A stretch of 12,896 nucleotides of DNA from Peptococcaceae bacterium (GTDB lineage: Bacteria > Bacillota > Peptococcia > DRI-13 > UBA5745). Both the position numbers and the translations under genes were made by a program. Shown piece after piece: positions 6,085 to 12,896 of the stretch. The notes beneath the pieces are model-generated. The model made no database searches. It was not told where the DNA came from and saw only the letters and a program-made list of their open reading frames with translations. The stretch is taken from positions 1 through 12,896 of the forward strand of contig JAISDM010000129.1 of NCBI GenBank assembly GCA_031264885.1, read 5' to 3'. Numbering within the stretch: position 1 is the stretch's first letter; each line of letters opens with the position of its first letter.

Positions 6085-6983
6085 CAGCAGCGAACAGCGT
6101 TCAGACGGCAAAACCGCCCGAACAGGCGTATAAAATCGAAATTGACAGTCTGAATCAGTCGTTTTCCGTGCGGGGGGAAGGGCGCAAGCAGAAACAGGAG
6201 CTTATTGTCCTTGAAGGGTTCAATCTTTCTGTCAGTGAGGGAGAGTTTATCACCGTTGTCGGGCCGTCCGGCTGCGGAAAGTCCACGCTGCTTGACATCA
6301 TCGCGGGGCTTTCCAGACCGAAAGCGGGCAGTATTTATATCGACGGAAAGAAAATATCGGGGCCCGCGCTGGACCGCGGATTTGTGATGCAGCAGTACGC
6401 GCTGCTGCCCTGGCGAACGGTCAGCCGTAATATTGAACTCGGCTTGGAAGTCAAGGGTGTCCCCCGAAAGATCCGTGCGGAAATCAGCCGAAAATATATT
6501 GATCTCGTTGGGCTGCGGGGGTTTGAAAAAAGCTTCCCTCACGAGCTTTCCGGCGGAATGCGGCAGCGGGTCGCAATCGCCCGTTCTCTTGCCTATGATC
6601 CGGAAGTATTGCTGATGGACGAACCCTTTGCCGCTGTGGACGCGCAGACGCGGGGCGTGCTTCAGGATGAGCTGATGCGGATATGGGAAGAAACACAGAA
6701 AACGATCATCTTCGTCACCCATAGCATTGAGGAAGCCGCGCTTCTCGCAGACAGGGTCGTTGTGATGGGTACGCACCCCGGCAGGGTCAAGGCAATCGTC
6801 AAGGTAGACCTGCCGCGTCCGAGAAACAGCGCGCAGATGAATACATCCTCGGATTTTATTTGGATCCGCAACCGTTTATGGGAACTTCTGCAATCTGACG
6901 CGCCGCCGGGGCGCGCTCTGCCGGAGGCGGCTGAGACAGGACAGGACGTCGCGGACGAAATTGCCCCCGACGCTGTTTTATAG
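6081..6983 (+). CDS. ABC transporter ATPase, SsuB/TauB/ThiZ family
   Basis: A 300-residue nucleotide-binding subunit of an importer of the nitrate/sulfonate/taurine/pyrimidine type. Visible are Walker A GPSGCGKST (61-69), the Q-loop in FVMQQYALLPW (101-111), signature LSGGM (156-160), Walker B ending LLMDEP with catalytic Glu181, the D-loop region AAVDAQTR, and the switch His214 in FVTHSIEEA. The N-terminal ~40 residues have an extra charged stretch (RGEGRKQKQE), and the C-terminal ~50 residues are acidic with no recognised domain. It starts by ATGA overlap with the cysteine synthase gene and pairs with the binding protein and permease downstream. The family does not by itself fix the substrate. 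Confidence 0.92.
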   Translation: MTAANSVQTAKPPEQAYKIEIDSLNQSFSVRGEGRKQKQELIVLEGFNLSVSEGEFITVVGPSGCGKSTLLDIIAGLSRPKAGSIYIDGKKISGPALDRGFVMQQYALLPWRTVSRNIELGLEVKGVPRKIRAEISRKYIDLVGLRGFEKSFPHELSGGMRQRVAIARSLAYDPEVLLMDEPFAAVDAQTRGVLQDELMRIWEETQKTIIFVTHSIEEAALLADRVVVMGTHPGRVKAIVKVDLPRPRNSAQMNTSSDFIWIRNRLWELLQSDAPPGRALPEAAETGQDVADEIAPDAVL

Positions 6984-7025
6984 CTTGAATCAAAGCATCT
7001 GAATCAACGGGAAAGGAGAACAAAG

Positions 7026-7125
7026 ATGAAACCGTTTTTTATCGTAAGAATGTCTAAGGCGGGGCGATGTTGCCGTTGATATTGCCCGGATTTATACGAC
7101 ACTTAAAAAAACGGAGGGATTCTGA
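7026..7125 (+). other. Small frame-disrupted ORF between ATPase and binding-protein genes
   Basis: The 142-nt gap after the ATPase gene is not empty. AAAGGAG sits well placed before an ATG at 7026 that opens 17 codons ending RMSKAGRCCR and a TGA at 7077-7079. If one base of the GGGG run at 7061-7064 is skipped, the frame instead continues as AGDVAVDIARIYTTLKKTEGF. It then ends at a TGA (7123-7125) directly touching the ATG of the next gene at 7126, which is how a real operon gene would end. The full product would be about 32 residues. There is no start codon in the second frame after its upstream stop at 7045. Either a small gene was broken by an indel (real or an assembly error), or the short version is a Cys-Cys-ending leader peptide. 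I do not recognise the peptide. Confidence 0.4.
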
Positions 7126-8289
7126 ATGTACACAATAGATAAAAACCGGTTCAAACAAATTGCGCGCCGCTTGATGGCGTCCGCGGTCACTGGCGCGCTG
7201 CTGCTTGCGTTCCCCGCGTGCGGCTCATCATCCGTATCATCCACGTCAACCACAGCGCCCGCGGCAGCCCCCGCGGGAACGGCCGCGGCGGCGGAAGCAG
7301 CCGGCGCGAAAGAACTGTTCACCATCCGCGTTCCACAGGGAACCGGTGTAACCGAATACTACGTCGCGGATAAGCTCGGCTTCTTCGCGGAAGAGGGGAT
7401 CAAGATCGAGACGGTTCAAGTCGGAACTGAAATTACCGTCCAGCAGGCGGCGGAGCAGGGGATAATAGACTATCTGACCGGCGGGCATGTCACAGGCTTT
7501 GCCCGGGGGCAGCTTGCCGGGATTCAGGCGATCGCCACGCACCCGGGTATGGTGGACAACGACAAGCTGTTCCACATCGCCTACTATGTAAAATCCGACA
7601 GTTCGATTCAGAAGCTTGACGACCTGGGGCAGCCGAACCCGAACAGCGGCGACGGCAAATGGAAGTTTGGCGTCGTCGGTTCCGATACCTGCATCACGGG
7701 GTATCCGCTCTATTACCTCAACACGCATAACCTTGATACGCAGTATGTGCAATTCGTCACCCTTGACGAGGCAGTGCAGCTTCAGTCGCTCACCTCCGGG
7801 CAGCTTGACATTTCGGCGGTACATTCCCAGCGCCAGCCAGAGGCGGATCTGTTAATTGAGAACGGTGAGGTGCGCCGTGTTTCCTCATCCTGGGAGATGT
7901 TCGGCGACGAATACGCCGGACTTTCAGTTCGTGGATTCTTGCGGCCGTTCATTGACGAACACCGTGAGGACGGGATCGTTCAATCCTTCTCGAACGCGCA
8001 CTATAAAGCGCGCGTGTGGCTGAACGATGAGGAAAACCGTCAGCTGGCGCTTCAATGGTCGGTGGACGATTTCGGCCTCGATCCGACAAAAGTGGCGTTT
8101 CAGCGGTTCACCGAGGATCCGGACATCAACGAAGGGGCGATCGACCGCTGGTTTGAGATTGCCTATATCGCGGGCGAATTCAACCCGGAGGATCCAGTGA
8201 ATCCGGAGGACACATACACGAACGAGTTCGCGGCGAAAGTCGCCGAGCCGAGGGATTCGATCATTGCCCGCCGCCCGCCGGCCGTGTAA
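7126..8289 (+). CDS. Substrate-binding lipoprotein, SsuA/NMT1-THI5-like
   Basis: A 387-residue secreted protein. The N-terminus has basic residues, a hydrophobic core (about 17-29) and a probable lipidation Cys32 in LAFPACGSS. Phe at -3 makes it a relaxed lipobox. An Ala/Ser/Thr linker (33-60) follows. The mature domain begins around 65 with FTIRVPQGTGVTEYYVADKLGFFAEEGIKIE, the usual opening of the nitrate/sulfonate/taurine/thiamine-precursor binding family (type II fold), and GQLDISAVHSQRQPEA lies in the second half. It would deliver an unknown small solute to the permease and ATPase of this operon. GGAGGG at 7113-7118 supports the start. The binding-pocket residues cannot be assigned to a known ligand by eye. 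Confidence 0.85.
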   Translation: MYTIDKNRFKQIARRLMASAVTGALLLAFPACGSSSVSSTSTTAPAAAPAGTAAAAEAAGAKELFTIRVPQGTGVTEYYVADKLGFFAEEGIKIETVQVGTEITVQQAAEQGIIDYLTGGHVTGFARGQLAGIQAIATHPGMVDNDKLFHIAYYVKSDSSIQKLDDLGQPNPNSGDGKWKFGVVGSDTCITGYPLYYLNTHNLDTQYVQFVTLDEAVQLQSLTSGQLDISAVHSQRQPEADLLIENGEVRRVSSSWEMFGDEYAGLSVRGFLRPFIDEHREDGIVQSFSNAHYKARVWLNDEENRQLALQWSVDDFGLDPTKVAFQRFTEDPDINEGAIDRWFEIAYIAGEFNPEDPVNPEDTYTNEFAAKVAEPRDSIIARRPPAV

Positions 8290-8304
8290 GCAAGGCGGTA
8301 CGAA

Positions 8305-9216
8305 ATGAGCAATGATAAAACAGCCGCCGCCGATGATTTCAGCGAAAACAGCGCCGCGGCGAAAGTTCAGAAAGATGGCGCGGGTCGGGTGGCAAAAGGG
8401 ATCAAGCTTGTGGGTGTTAAGGTGTATCACACCCTGCACCGCCTTCTCGCGGTCATCCTGTTCTTCGCGCTGTGGGAGGCAGCGTCGCGGCTCAGTCTTT
8501 TAAACCCGATTTTCTTCCCGCCCATCTCGAAAATTGTCGCGTCACTCTGGCAAGAAGCCATTACTTACGCGCCGACTGTCGGATTGAACGGATTGCAGAG
8601 AGGGCTTCTCTACAATTTTTCATTCAGCCTGAAAAGAGCGATGACGGGATATTTCCTCGGACTGTCGTTCGCAATCCCGTTTGGCGTCCTCATCGGCTGG
8701 TTCCGCAAGTTCGAGCGGTTTATTGATCCGCTGATACAGATGTTCCGCAATATCTCCGTAATTGCCCTGCTGCCGGTGTTCGTAATGCTGCTCGGAATCG
8801 GCGAACTGTCACGGACGACAATTATTTTCTGGGGCGTACTGTGGGTCAATCTGATGAACACCATCTCTGGGGTTAAGAATGTGGACGCGCAGCTTATTAA
8901 GGCGGCGAACGCGATGGGAATGCCGAAATGGCAGCTTTTCCTGAAGGTTGTGTTTCCGGGCGCGCTGCCGTCGATTTTCGTTGGGGTGAGGATCAGCGCG
9001 ACGACGTCTATTATGATTCTGACCGCCGCGGAAATGATCGGCGCGACAGAGGGCCTTGGCTGGAGCGTCCGCCAGTTTCAGATGTATATGATGTATCCCG
9101 ATATGTACGCGAATATCATCGTGATGATGCTCCTGGGGATCACGATCAACTATTCGCTTGCCGCGCTGGAACGGCATGTTTTCCGCTGGCGCGAAAAAGT
9201 GGGCGCGGGGGATTGA
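8305..9216 (+). CDS. ABC transporter permease, SsuC/TauC family
   Basis: A 303-residue inner-membrane subunit. After a hydrophilic, Ala-rich N-terminal tail (about 1-40) there are about six hydrophobic segments (near 45-60, 115-135, 150-170, 172-190, 225-250 and 270-290). The EAA cytoplasmic loop KAANAMGMPKWQLFLKVVFP (199-218) contacts the ATPase, followed by GALPSIFVGVRISATTS, typical of SsuC/TauC/ThiX permeases. It lies 15 nt after the binding-protein gene and completes the importer. The start at 8305 has a weak AAGGCGG-type ribosome binding site. Confidence 0.9.
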   Translation: MSNDKTAAADDFSENSAAAKVQKDGAGRVAKGIKLVGVKVYHTLHRLLAVILFFALWEAASRLSLLNPIFFPPISKIVASLWQEAITYAPTVGLNGLQRGLLYNFSFSLKRAMTGYFLGLSFAIPFGVLIGWFRKFERFIDPLIQMFRNISVIALLPVFVMLLGIGELSRTTIIFWGVLWVNLMNTISGVKNVDAQLIKAANAMGMPKWQLFLKVVFPGALPSIFVGVRISATTSIMILTAAEMIGATEGLGWSVRQFQMYMMYPDMYANIIVMMLLGITINYSLAALERHVFRWREKVGAGD

Positions 9217-9264
9217 TTCAACCGGGCAAAACAGTAGAATCCTAAGAAAAGTGAGGTTATGGAT

Positions 9265-10587
9265 ATGCGCACACTGATTCGGCGCGCCGATGTTTTTGAC
9301 GGCAAAAGCACGCGGCTGCGTGAGCAGGTCAATATTGTGATCGAAGACAATCTTATCCGGGAAATCGTGCCGGGCGACGTGCCGGCGGAGAATTTTGAGG
9401 CCGTTTACGACGCCAAGGGATATACTGTGATTCCCGGCCTTGTAGACGCACATGTTCATCTGTCCTGGCATTCGACGGAACTGGATCGGATGCGGGTGGA
9501 TGAAGTGGCGGTCCGCGCGGCCCGTGTGGCGGAAATCATGCTGCTCAAGGGTTTTACTACCGTGCGTGACGCCGGAGGCTTGACCTACGGTGTGAAAAAA
9601 TGTATTGACGGGGGGATCATCCCCGGTCCGCGCGTTTTTCCATCCAACGCGTATATTTCCCAGACCTGCGGTCATGGGGACGGGCGGAGCAGCAGAGCCC
9701 AGAGCGTTCTGCCGGGCGACAGGCCCATATCACCGTTTCTGCTGTCGGGCGCCAGCGTGATTGCGGACGGCGTACCGGAAATGCTGAAAGCGGCGCGGGA
9801 ACAGTTGTTTCTCGGCGCTTCCCAGATCAAGCTGATGGCGGGCGGCGGATTTTCCTCCCGCTATGACCCCATCCGCACACTGCAATTCTCGCTGGAGGAG
9901 ATGCGGGCCGCGGTTGGCGCCGCCGAGGATTTCGGCACATATGTCATGGCGCATATCTATACGCCCGCAGCCATGCGGCGCGCGGCTCAGGCGGGCGTCA
10001 AGAGTTTTGAGCACGCGACGTTTATAGACGAGGAAACCGCCCGCGTCATTCAGGATCAAGGCATCTGGATCTGCCCGTGCCCGCAGTTTGGCGGCGAACC
10101 GTCCGAAGAGGGCGCGCCGGCGCCCAAACCGCCCACATCCAAGCCGCCCAACCCTTACGACACGGAATACATTGAGAAATCCCGCAATCCGGAGCAGGCG
10201 ACGGAACTGATCAACCGCTTCAACCTGCCGATCGTTTTTGGCACCGACGTGGGATTCAGTCTGGAATTCATCGCTGCCGGACAGTTAAAAGATTTTCGCG
10301 CTTACAAAAAACGCTTTGGCAGCCATAAAGGCTTGGTCAGCGCCACTGGCGCCGCCCATGAGCTGCTGAAACTGTCCACGAGTCAGAATCCGTATCCCCA
10401 GGGAAAAATCGGCGTTCTGACAGCGGGCGCCTTTGCCGACCTGCTCTTTGTGCGCGGCAATCCGGCGGAGGATCTGGCGATTCTCGCCGACCGCGGCAAT
10501 ATAGCGTTCATTATGAAAGACGGACGCGTTTATAAGGATCTGAATACATCCGCCAGAAGCGATTCTTCGCCTGACAAGCCGCAATAA
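9265..10587 (+). CDS. Metal-dependent amidohydrolase (imidazolonepropionase/Sgx-like prolidase family)
   Basis: A 440-residue protein from the second Met. AGTGAGG lies about 8 nt before ATG 9265 but only 2 nt before the alternative ATG 9259, so 9265 is preferred. Numbered from 9265, the metal ligands of the amidohydrolase superfamily are all present: H63 and H65 (DAHVHL), K189 (QIKLMAGGG, the likely carboxylated lysine), H230 (MAHIYT), H250 (FEHATF) and D328 (FGTDVG). This fits a binuclear hydrolase that opens amide, lactam or peptide-like bonds, probably in the cytoplasm. A Pro-rich loop (about 279-297, APAPKPPTSKPP) is an addition near the active site. As last gene of the operon it may hydrolyse the imported compound or an intermediate. 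Its 3' end overlaps the convergent nitrogenase-like gene by 58 nt. Confidence 0.88.
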   Translation: MRTLIRRADVFDGKSTRLREQVNIVIEDNLIREIVPGDVPAENFEAVYDAKGYTVIPGLVDAHVHLSWHSTELDRMRVDEVAVRAARVAEIMLLKGFTTVRDAGGLTYGVKKCIDGGIIPGPRVFPSNAYISQTCGHGDGRSSRAQSVLPGDRPISPFLLSGASVIADGVPEMLKAAREQLFLGASQIKLMAGGGFSSRYDPIRTLQFSLEEMRAAVGAAEDFGTYVMAHIYTPAAMRRAAQAGVKSFEHATFIDEETARVIQDQGIWICPCPQFGGEPSEEGAPAPKPPTSKPPNPYDTEYIEKSRNPEQATELINRFNLPIVFGTDVGFSLEFIAAGQLKDFRAYKKRFGSHKGLVSATGAAHELLKLSTSQNPYPQGKIGVLTAGAFADLLFVRGNPAEDLAILADRGNIAFIMKDGRVYKDLNTSARSDSSPDKPQ

Positions 10588-11849
10588 TGTCTGGCAAAAA
10601 CGGGCGCCGCTGAAAAAACCGGAGCTGAAAGCTCAATCAGCGGCGCTCCGATTTTTTTTGCGGCCATAGCTTCCAGTCCGCTCCCCAAAATCAAACCTGG
10701 CCGCGCCTCCGACAGCAAGGAATGAATTTCCCCAGTGTTTTCCGAAAAAAGCAGCTGCGTCCCATATGCCTTTGTCAGTCCTTTGATTTCATCCAAAAAC
10801 GGGGGAAGGAGCGACGCCTCCGGTATGTCCGCCACGACAGCGGCGGACGGAACCATTCCCAGGGTATCCGTCAACACACGGACGCAGCCCAGGACTTCAT
10901 CATGTCCCGCCACAATGGCGAATTCTCTTTGCAGTCCTTTGGTATAATAGTATGGCGCCGCTTCCATGAGTTCACGCCGGAGCCGTTTCTTCACAGCCTG
11001 GAATTGACGCGCCGCGTCCTCCGGAATCTCAATCCCCCACGCTTGCCTCACGCGTTCGGCCAGCGATTCGCTGTCCCGGGCGCCTACCGGCAAACCTGTC
11101 GTCAAGAGATACGGAACCCCATGGTTCGCTTCCAGAAACTGTGCGGCGCGCAGCCCATGCTGGGAAAAAACAATGGAAAAGCGCGCGTGTTTCGCGGATT
11201 GCCAGTCCGCGGGCCCGGATTGCGGCCCAAGCAGAAGATTGGCCCGCAATCCGAGAAGCCGCGTTAAATCATGTATGGCATACAGTTCCCCCAGCCAAAA
11301 AATATGTTTTTGGGGAACGATGCCTAAAATATTAACGTCGTACCTGTCCGGTTCCGGCGCTGTTTCGTCTTCGCTGCTGTGATCATCCATACCGTCCGGC
11401 TTCACCGCGCCGCCGCTCTCGTTTTTTCCTCCGCAACCGCCGAGGAGCGCGGCTGCCGCTTTTTCATAACCGTCGCCCGCGCCGCCGCCGAATCCCGGCG
11501 CGTTGACGCAAATGGCCGGATAGCCCTGATCGGTTAATTCTTTGGTCATTGCCGCCGAGTCGTCGCCTACGATTTCCGGCGCGCATCCGGCGACCACGGC
11601 ATACAGATCTCCGTTATGTACCCGCGCGGTGTTTTTGAGCTGTTCGCGCAGACGCGCCGCGCCTCCGAATATAATATGTCTCTCAAGGATATTCGTTGCG
11701 GATATCACATTTCCGAACACTTGCCCGCGCAAAGAACCAACCGCGGCGCAGTTGGCGGTGCAATGCGCGACAGGAACGACGCCCGGTATCGCCGACAAGG
11801 TTTGCAGCGCGCCATGGAACGCGCATCCGGTTCTTGGCGTATCTATCAT
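10530..11849 (-). CDS. Nitrogenase-like component 1 protein, K-type subunit
   Basis: A 439-residue protein from the Met at 11849, which lies one base after the upstream stop. A longer in-frame version from 11939 would run 89 nt into the upstream gene and is not favoured. It belongs to the oxidoreductase/nitrogenase component 1 family (NifK/NifE/BchN/BchB relatives). Three cysteines sit where P-cluster-type ligands do: C9 (RTGCAFHGA), C34 (TANCA) and C89 (AGCAPEIVGDD). Further family blocks are FGGAARLREQL, NAPGFGGGAGDGYE (116-129), VNILGIVP, and near the C-terminus LILGSG (386-391) with a YCGLSGEES end. Residues 138-169 are an acidic, Gly-rich insertion between domains. It should pair with the D-like protein encoded just upstream to bind and reduce an unknown substrate using a NifH-like donor, which is not in the window. 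Confidence 0.85.
   Translation of the reverse strand: MIDTPRTGCAFHGALQTLSAIPGVVPVAHCTANCAAVGSLRGQVFGNVISATNILERHIIFGGAARLREQLKNTARVHNGDLYAVVAGCAPEIVGDDSAAMTKELTDQGYPAICVNAPGFGGGAGDGYEKAAAALLGGCGGKNESGGAVKPDGMDDHSSEDETAPEPDRYDVNILGIVPQKHIFWLGELYAIHDLTRLLGLRANLLLGPQSGPADWQSAKHARFSIVFSQHGLRAAQFLEANHGVPYLLTTGLPVGARDSESLAERVRQAWGIEIPEDAARQFQAVKKRLRRELMEAAPYYYTKGLQREFAIVAGHDEVLGCVRVLTDTLGMVPSAAVVADIPEASLLPPFLDEIKGLTKAYGTQLLFSENTGEIHSLLSEARPGLILGSGLEAMAAKKIGAPLIELSAPVFSAAPVFARHYCGLSGEESLLADVFRSL
10601..10660 (+). terminator. Rho-independent terminator for the plus-strand operon, inside the convergent gene
   Basis: GCGCCGCTGA (10604-10613) pairs perfectly with TCAGCGGCGC (10637-10646), extended by a G-T and a G-C pair. 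A smaller GAGC/GCTC hairpin sits in the loop, and a run of eight T at 10652-10659 follows. It lies 14 nt after the amidohydrolase stop and so should end the operon transcript. On the other strand it is coding sequence for the last part of the nitrogenase-like gene. Confidence 0.7.
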
Positions 11850-11850
11850 C

Positions 11851-12896
11851 TCAATATTTACCCTCCAGTTTAATGTACCAATCCGGGCGCCTTTCCGCCC
11901 ATCTGTGTTCATAGGCCGGCGCTCCGCCGGTTTCGTCATCCTTTAGAATATCCGGGAACCCGTGGAAACGGACAGCGCGCAACGCCGCTTCGACAAAACG
12001 GACGGCGCCTCTGATTCCGTAAAAAGCGCGGGAATCCAGTGAAATCGAAGGGATTCCCATCCGCGCGGCAGTCAGAACCTGGCTGCCCCGGCCGACGAAC
12101 AGCGACGGCCGCCTTTTGCCCAAAATGTTATATAACTCAAATTCCTGAAATCCTGAAACATGAATCAGAGGCGCCTGATCATTCGGTTCGCTGCCTGATA
12201 TAAGAGGTTCCAGTTTCCTCAAATAATCCAGCCCTGTCTGATCCACGGCATCCACGGAAATTCCGGCGATATCCCCGCCCATCTCCCGGATCAATCCGGC
12301 AAACCCCGGCGCCCATGACAGCGGAAGGGATAAATACGCCCGGATGCCTGAAAGGTTTTTTCCCTCATTGTCTGCCGCGGCGGGAATCCGCCCTGCCCAC
12401 GGCGGGGTGTCCGGCACGGTCTTCCCAAGGGCTTTGGCGATCACCCGAATCCAACGGCGGGAACCCTCAAGTCCCACAGGCGGCGCCACGGAAAGCGCGC
12501 GCGCCGCTGCGTCCGAATTCAGGCACTCCGCGAAGTATCCGGTTTCTTCCGGTCCAACACACAAAAAAAGCTCCGCCTCCGGCAATACCAGGCCGCCTTT
12601 CTCATCTGTCTCATTCATCGCTTTAAAAAACGGTTCCGCTTCTATGCCGGCTTCCTGAAGCATTCGTATTAGCTCATCCATATCTTCCGCGCTTGTATTA
12701 ACCGCAGCCACAGAAACGCGCCAGGGCCCCGCGCCGGCGGGAATCCGGCTTTCACCGCCATGCGCAATCGCTCCGGACTCTTCGCCGGCAGCCGTTTCCC
12801 CACGCGCGCCGCGTAACATTCCGAATATCGCGTGGAAAGCATAATCCGAACCCGTTTGAGGCATACGGCTTTTAAATCCATCCGTAAAAACCGGCA
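11851..12896 (-). CDS. Nitrogenase-like component 1 protein, D-type subunit, 5' end outside window
   Basis: The reading frame is open to the right edge: upstream of the Met at 12864 the same frame reads PVFTDGFKSR without a stop. That matches the conserved TDGFKS...TGSDYAFHAI block of nitrogenase-like D subunits, so the N-terminus, including the first cysteine ligands, is missing here. The visible 347 residues cover domains two and three: GPWRVSVAAVNTSAEDMDEL, a strand-helix repeat region, SGIRAYLSLPLSW, VSGFQEFELYNIL, and the ending GIPSISLDSRAFYGIRG. In NifD the last block carries the His that binds the FeMo-cofactor Mo (MHSWDYSGPYHG region). No His is visible there in this protein. Its stop TGA is followed by one base and the ATG of the K-like gene, so the two are translationally coupled and should form a heterotetramer. 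Confidence 0.82.
   Translation of the reverse strand, partial: PVFTDGFKSRMPQTGSDYAFHAIFGMLRGARGETAAGEESGAIAHGGESRIPAGAGPWRVSVAAVNTSAEDMDELIRMLQEAGIEAEPFFKAMNETDEKGGLVLPEAELFLCVGPEETGYFAECLNSDAAARALSVAPPVGLEGSRRWIRVIAKALGKTVPDTPPWAGRIPAAADNEGKNLSGIRAYLSLPLSWAPGFAGLIREMGGDIAGISVDAVDQTGLDYLRKLEPLISGSEPNDQAPLIHVSGFQEFELYNILGKRRPSLFVGRGSQVLTAARMGIPSISLDSRAFYGIRGAVRFVEAALRAVRFHGFPDILKDDETGGAPAYEHRWAERRPDWYIKLEGKY

Noticed and set aside
5784..6776. Long minus-strand open frame (330 codons) opposite cysK and the ABC ATPase
   Set aside because: It runs antisense through the conserved motifs of two certain genes, and its translation is rich in Arg, His and Pro with no domain. It is a shadow of GC-rich coding sequence.
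8809..9675. Minus-strand open frame (288 codons) opposite the permease and amidohydrolase genes
   Set aside because: Antisense to two well-supported genes, His/Arg/Asn-rich translation, no recognisable family; a coding shadow.
11850..11939. Upstream ATG at 11939 as start of the K-like nitrogenase gene
   Set aside because: It would add 30 Arg-rich residues encoded within the end of the D-like gene. The Met at 11849, one base after the D-like stop, places the conserved RTGCAFHGA block at the N-terminus.

Overview
The window looks like a chromosomal segment of an anaerobic bacterium. The indications are a ferredoxin-type protein with several cysteine clusters, a radical SAM enzyme, a pair of nitrogenase-like proteins, strong GGAGG-type ribosome binding sites and tightly packed overlapping genes. 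Base composition is moderately GC-rich, except for a visibly AT-richer island at about 1500-3390. A Clostridia-like Bacillota member, or a spirochaete (the substrate-binding lipoprotein has a relaxed lipobox), would fit. Nothing here fixes the taxon.

Layout. (1) 1-338: the 3' end of an osmoprotectant-type ABC permease. (2) 379-1338: a protein with two [4Fe-4S] motifs plus extra Cys clusters. (3) 1338-1500, minus strand: a short remnant of an enolase-superfamily (mandelate racemase/muconate lactonizing) gene. (4) 1628-3386: a two-gene DUF262 + HEPN cassette, a likely defence module, with genes overlapping by 17 nt and a possible 47-codon ORF attached by TAATG. (5) 3530-3830: a repeat-rich spacer with two large imperfect palindromes of the dispersed-repeat kind. 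(6) From a very good sigma70-type promoter at 3822-3850, a long plus-strand operon (3927-10587): a radical SAM protein with an unusual CX8CX2C motif, cysteine synthase, ABC ATPase, a small frame-disrupted ORF, a substrate-binding lipoprotein, a permease and a metal-dependent amidohydrolase. (7) Convergent to it, on the minus strand, a nitrogenase-like K-type subunit (10530-11849) and, just upstream of it, a D-type subunit cut by the window edge (11851-12896).

How the parts may work together. The operon has an SsuABC/TauABC/ThiXYZ-type importer, a cysteine synthase that handles sulfide or sulfur, a radical SAM enzyme and a hydrolase. This suggests uptake and breakdown of a small organic compound, perhaps S- or N-containing. 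The adjacent nitrogenase-like pair keeps the cysteines expected for a bridging Fe-S cluster. The D-like subunit has no histidine where NifD carries its FeMo-cofactor ligand, so this is probably not a dinitrogen-fixing nitrogenase. It may instead be a nitrogenase-like reductase of the broad group that includes the methylthio-alkane reductase, Cfb and dark-operative protochlorophyllide reductase systems. A functional link between the two convergent units is inference from proximity only. The most interesting part of the window is 3800-12896; the DUF262-HEPN cassette is a second point of interest.
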